DNA from: CAG-1000 sp964545285
GTDB taxonomy: Bacteria > Bacillota_I > Bacilli_A > RF39 > UBA660
Direction of reading: 5' to 3'
DNA: 25,185 nt
Assembly: GCA_964545285.1 (NCBI GenBank)
Contig: CAZJEW010000018.1
Span: 1-25,185 of the forward strand
Below are positions 23,521 through 25,185 of the stretch, in pieces (the first letter of the stretch is position 1; the number at the start of each line of letters is the position of its first letter). The translations under genes were made by a program, and so were the position numbers. Under the pieces are notes generated by a model. That model worked only from the letters and a program-made list of their open reading frames with translations. It ran no database searches and was not told the DNA's origin.

Positions 23521-24352
23521 CTCTATACACCCCCTTTATTAAATCAAGAATATTTGTATAATCATAAAAATATTTATTATGTTTTTTATATTCATTTATA
23601 AATTTCACTATAAATGGAACTTCTAAACCTAAGCTGTTTAACAATTCACTATCTCTTAATAATTCTTTATTACCTTCAGTTATTATTCTTGCTTTGTCTA
23701 ATAAAAATACATGATCTGTAACTTGATATGCAAAATTAGTATCTTTAGTTAGTAAGATAATTGTTTTATTGTATTTATTCTTTAACATTTTAAGTAGTCT
23801 TATTAATTCGTTTTTTTCTTTATTACCTAAGCCATTAGTAAATTCATCTAATATAATAATATTTGGATTATATGTTAAAATACATGCTAAAGCTACTTTT
23901 TTAGCATCTATAAGATCTAATCTAAATGGATCAACATTTAATATTCTTTCATCTAATTCAACTAATTTTAATGCATTTGATATTCTTTCTTTAATGTGTT
24001 TCTTTTTATATTTAAAATATTTCATACCAAAAGATAATTCTTTTTTTACAGTATTATTAAAAAACATATCATATGGATTTTTAAATACATATCCAGTTTC
24101 TCTTCTTAATTTATTTATATGTTTTATTCTTCTTCCATCATTTATATATTTATCTATTACTACTCTACCTGTATTTGGTTTTACTAATGCATTTATTAAA
24201 TCTCCAATAGCTGTTTTTCCACTATTTGATTTCCCTATAAATGAATAAATACCTTTTTCTGTAATTTCAAAGCTAATATCCTTTAGTATTGTTTTTTCTA
24301 AAGGTGTATATGTATCTATAACAAAATTAACATTTACAAATCTTATTTCCAT
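23510..24352 (-). CDS. ecfA2: ECF ATPase EcfA2, signature-less
   Basis: Second ATP-binding subunit by gene order, 280 residues with normal family length. Walker A is intact (GKSNSGKT, 40-47) and Walker B is intact (IIILDE, Asp169, Glu170). Other ATPase motifs are lost: Q-loop Gln is Lys91 (YVFKNP), the LSGGQ signature reads LDLID (145-149) although its flank KKVALACIL is normal, the D-loop reads GLGNK with Gly176 for Asp, and the H-loop His is Lys203 (LLTKD). It can probably bind ATP through its own Walker A but cannot offer a normal signature to EcfA1. The open frame, ATG and 10-nt overlap with ecfA1 suggest a maintained gene, not a pseudogene. Confidence 0.9.
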   Translation of the reverse strand: MEIRFVNVNFVIDTYTPLEKTILKDISFEITEKGIYSFIGKSNSGKTAIGDLINALVKPNTGRVVIDKYINDGRRIKHINKLRRETGYVFKNPYDMFFNNTVKKELSFGMKYFKYKKKHIKERISNALKLVELDERILNVDPFRLDLIDAKKVALACILTYNPNIIILDEFTNGLGNKEKNELIRLLKMLKNKYNKTIILLTKDTNFAYQVTDHVFLLDKARIITEGNKELLRDSELLNSLGLEVPFIVKFINEYKKHNKYFYDYTNILDLIKGVYRDVF

Positions 24353-25110
24353 ATAGCATCCACCAAACTTTTATTATTTAGATTATATTTATTTATTACA
24401 CCATAATCCATTAAGTATTTATTTAATTCTATTATAAATGGTAATCCAAATCCTAATCTTTTTAACAATTTTTCTTCATTTAAAACACTTAATGTTTTAC
24501 CATCACAAACCAGTTTTTTATCGTTTATAAGAATGATTCTATCACCATACATACTTTCTTCTATATCATTAGAAAAATTAATTAAAACACCTCCAAATTT
24601 AGTGTATTCTTTTAGCATATCAATAACTCTTAATTTATCTTCATAATCAAGTTCACTTAATATATTTTCTAATACTAATATTCTAGGTTTAATTATTAAA
24701 GCAGATAATATTTTCATTTTTGCTTTATCAGAAGAGCCTAAACTATTAGGATCTTTTTCAAGCAAATCTTCTATATTGAAATTTCTTGCTTCTCTAGTAA
24801 TTAGAGTTATAATATCATCTTTCTTTAATGCTAAAGACTCAAGACCAAATGCAATTTCATCTTTAACAGTTTCACCAACAAAAATGTTTAAATGCTTATA
24901 TAATACAAAAGACATTCTTCTTCTAATAATACTAAGATTATCATTATTAATTTCAGCATCTCCAATAAATATATTTCCTTTTTTAATAATATATAAAAGT
25001 GTTCTAATAATTAAATCATTATTATTTCCAAGTATTGTAACAAATTCATTTTCTTTAATATTGAACTCAATAAATTCATTAAATCTATATTTAAAGTATG
25101 CATCTTCCAT
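24343..25110 (-). CDS. ecfA1: ECF ATPase EcfA1, no Walker A or B
   Basis: First ATP-binding subunit by gene order, 255 residues from the ATG at 25110. AGGAG precedes it by eight bases, whereas the open frame reaching 25161 would start inside the promoter. The ABC fold is recognisable (VGETVKDEIAFGLESLAL, IKPRILVLEN, DGKTLSVLNEE, a C-terminal LGFGLPFIIEL), but the core is stripped. The Walker A position reads GNNNDLII (28-35) with Ile for Lys. Q-loop Gln is Tyr71. Walker B reads LVLEN, so Asp is Glu148 and Glu is Asn149. H-loop His is Asn181. The signature position reads LGSSD (124-128) and the D-loop Asp155 is kept (SELD). Expected to be unable to hydrolyse ATP itself. Confidence 0.88.
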   Translation of the reverse strand: MEDAYFKYRFNEFIEFNIKENEFVTILGNNNDLIIRTLLYIIKKGNIFIGDAEINNDNLSIIRRRMSFVLYKHLNIFVGETVKDEIAFGLESLALKKDDIITLITREARNFNIEDLLEKDPNSLGSSDKAKMKILSALIIKPRILVLENILSELDYEDKLRVIDMLKEYTKFGGVLINFSNDIEESMYGDRIILINDKKLVCDGKTLSVLNEEKLLKRLGFGLPFIIELNKYLMDYGVINKYNLNNKSLVDAIWK

Positions 25111-25129
25111 ATAATAGTCTCCTAAAATA

Positions 25130-25158
25130 ATTATACTAAATAGTGTATAAAAAAACAA
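25130..25158 (-). promoter_or_regulatory. Promoter of the ecf-truA operon
   Basis: Minus strand: TTGTTT (25158-25153), 17-bp spacer, perfect TATAAT (25135-25130), about 20 nt before the ecfA1 ATG. The -35 is weak. Confidence 0.5.
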
Positions 25159-25185
25159 CATAGAAATAATTTATATAAATAAAAA

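Noticed and set aside
23769..24248. 159-codon open frame on the plus strand opposite ecfA2
   Set aside because: It is the antisense shadow of a well-supported gene, has no ribosome site and its translation is hydrophobic/low complexity as expected from the reverse strand.
24343..25110. EcfA1 as a frameshifted or broken gene
   Set aside because: The frame is continuous over the full family length, with recognisable motif positions on both sides of each lost residue. Substitution, not frameshift, explains the changes.
22760..25161. Vitamin riboswitch before the ecf operon
   Set aside because: Only about 20 nt separate the predicted promoter from the ecfA1 ATG, leaving no space for a riboswitch.

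Overview
The window comes from a very AT-rich, low-GC Gram-positive (Bacillota) chromosome with tightly packed operons. The code is standard table 11: TGA is used as a stop (spoVAC, spoVAD, pssA) and Trp is TGG, so this is not a Mycoplasma-type code. Peptidoglycan genes (MurT/GatD), a spore-germination SpoVA trio, ComN-SecDF-Rel synteny and the ecfA1-ecfA2-ecfT-truA order all point to a Bacilli/Erysipelotrichia-like or related uncultured gut lineage. The exact lineage is inference. There are no phages, insertion sequences, CRISPR arrays or rRNA genes.

Layout, left to right. (1) 1-134 holds a plus-strand intrinsic terminator of something that ends before the window. (2) 135-2440 (minus) is a MacB/FtsX-type ABC exporter pair. 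(3) 2837-5403 (minus) is an M3 oligopeptidase behind a MYG1-family nuclease. They diverge from (4) 5501-7017 (plus), two tandem kinase-fold proteins; both promoters appear to use one palindromic -35 box. (5) 7031-9522 (minus) is scpB, scpA and a one-pass membrane protein. (6) 9646-10014 (plus) is a small orphan protein. (7) 10036-11776 (minus) is spoVAC-spoVAD-spoVAE. (8) tRNA-Glu(CTC) has its own promoter and terminator and is followed by an orphan 354-residue protein. (9) 13131-15186 (plus) is murT-gatD. (10) 15183-16669 (minus) is pssA-psd for phosphatidylethanolamine synthesis. (11) 16722-21372 (minus) is comN-secDF-rel. (12) 21500-21964 is a small secreted protein joining a TasA/CalY-like N-terminus to a single RCC1 repeat. 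(13) 22037-25110 (minus) is ecfA1-ecfA2-ecfT-truA.

The most striking pattern is that several housekeeping enzymes keep intact, full-length reading frames and family architecture but lack named catalytic residues. EcfA1 has no Walker A lysine and no Walker B Asp-Glu. EcfA2 keeps both but has lost the LSGGQ signature, Q-loop, D-loop and H-loop residues. GatD has Thr where the glutaminase Cys should be, and its partner MurT has three of the four zinc-ribbon cysteines. Rel keeps its synthetase but has lost the HD-hydrolase metal residues. The ECF pair is the best candidate for an unusual system: the losses are distributed so that one composite ATP site is ruined from both sides, while the other keeps Walker A, Walker B and a partial signature.

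Genes are often translationally coupled (TAATG, ATGA or 8-11 nt overlaps), and convergent gene ends share bidirectional terminators whose hairpins contain the stop codons.
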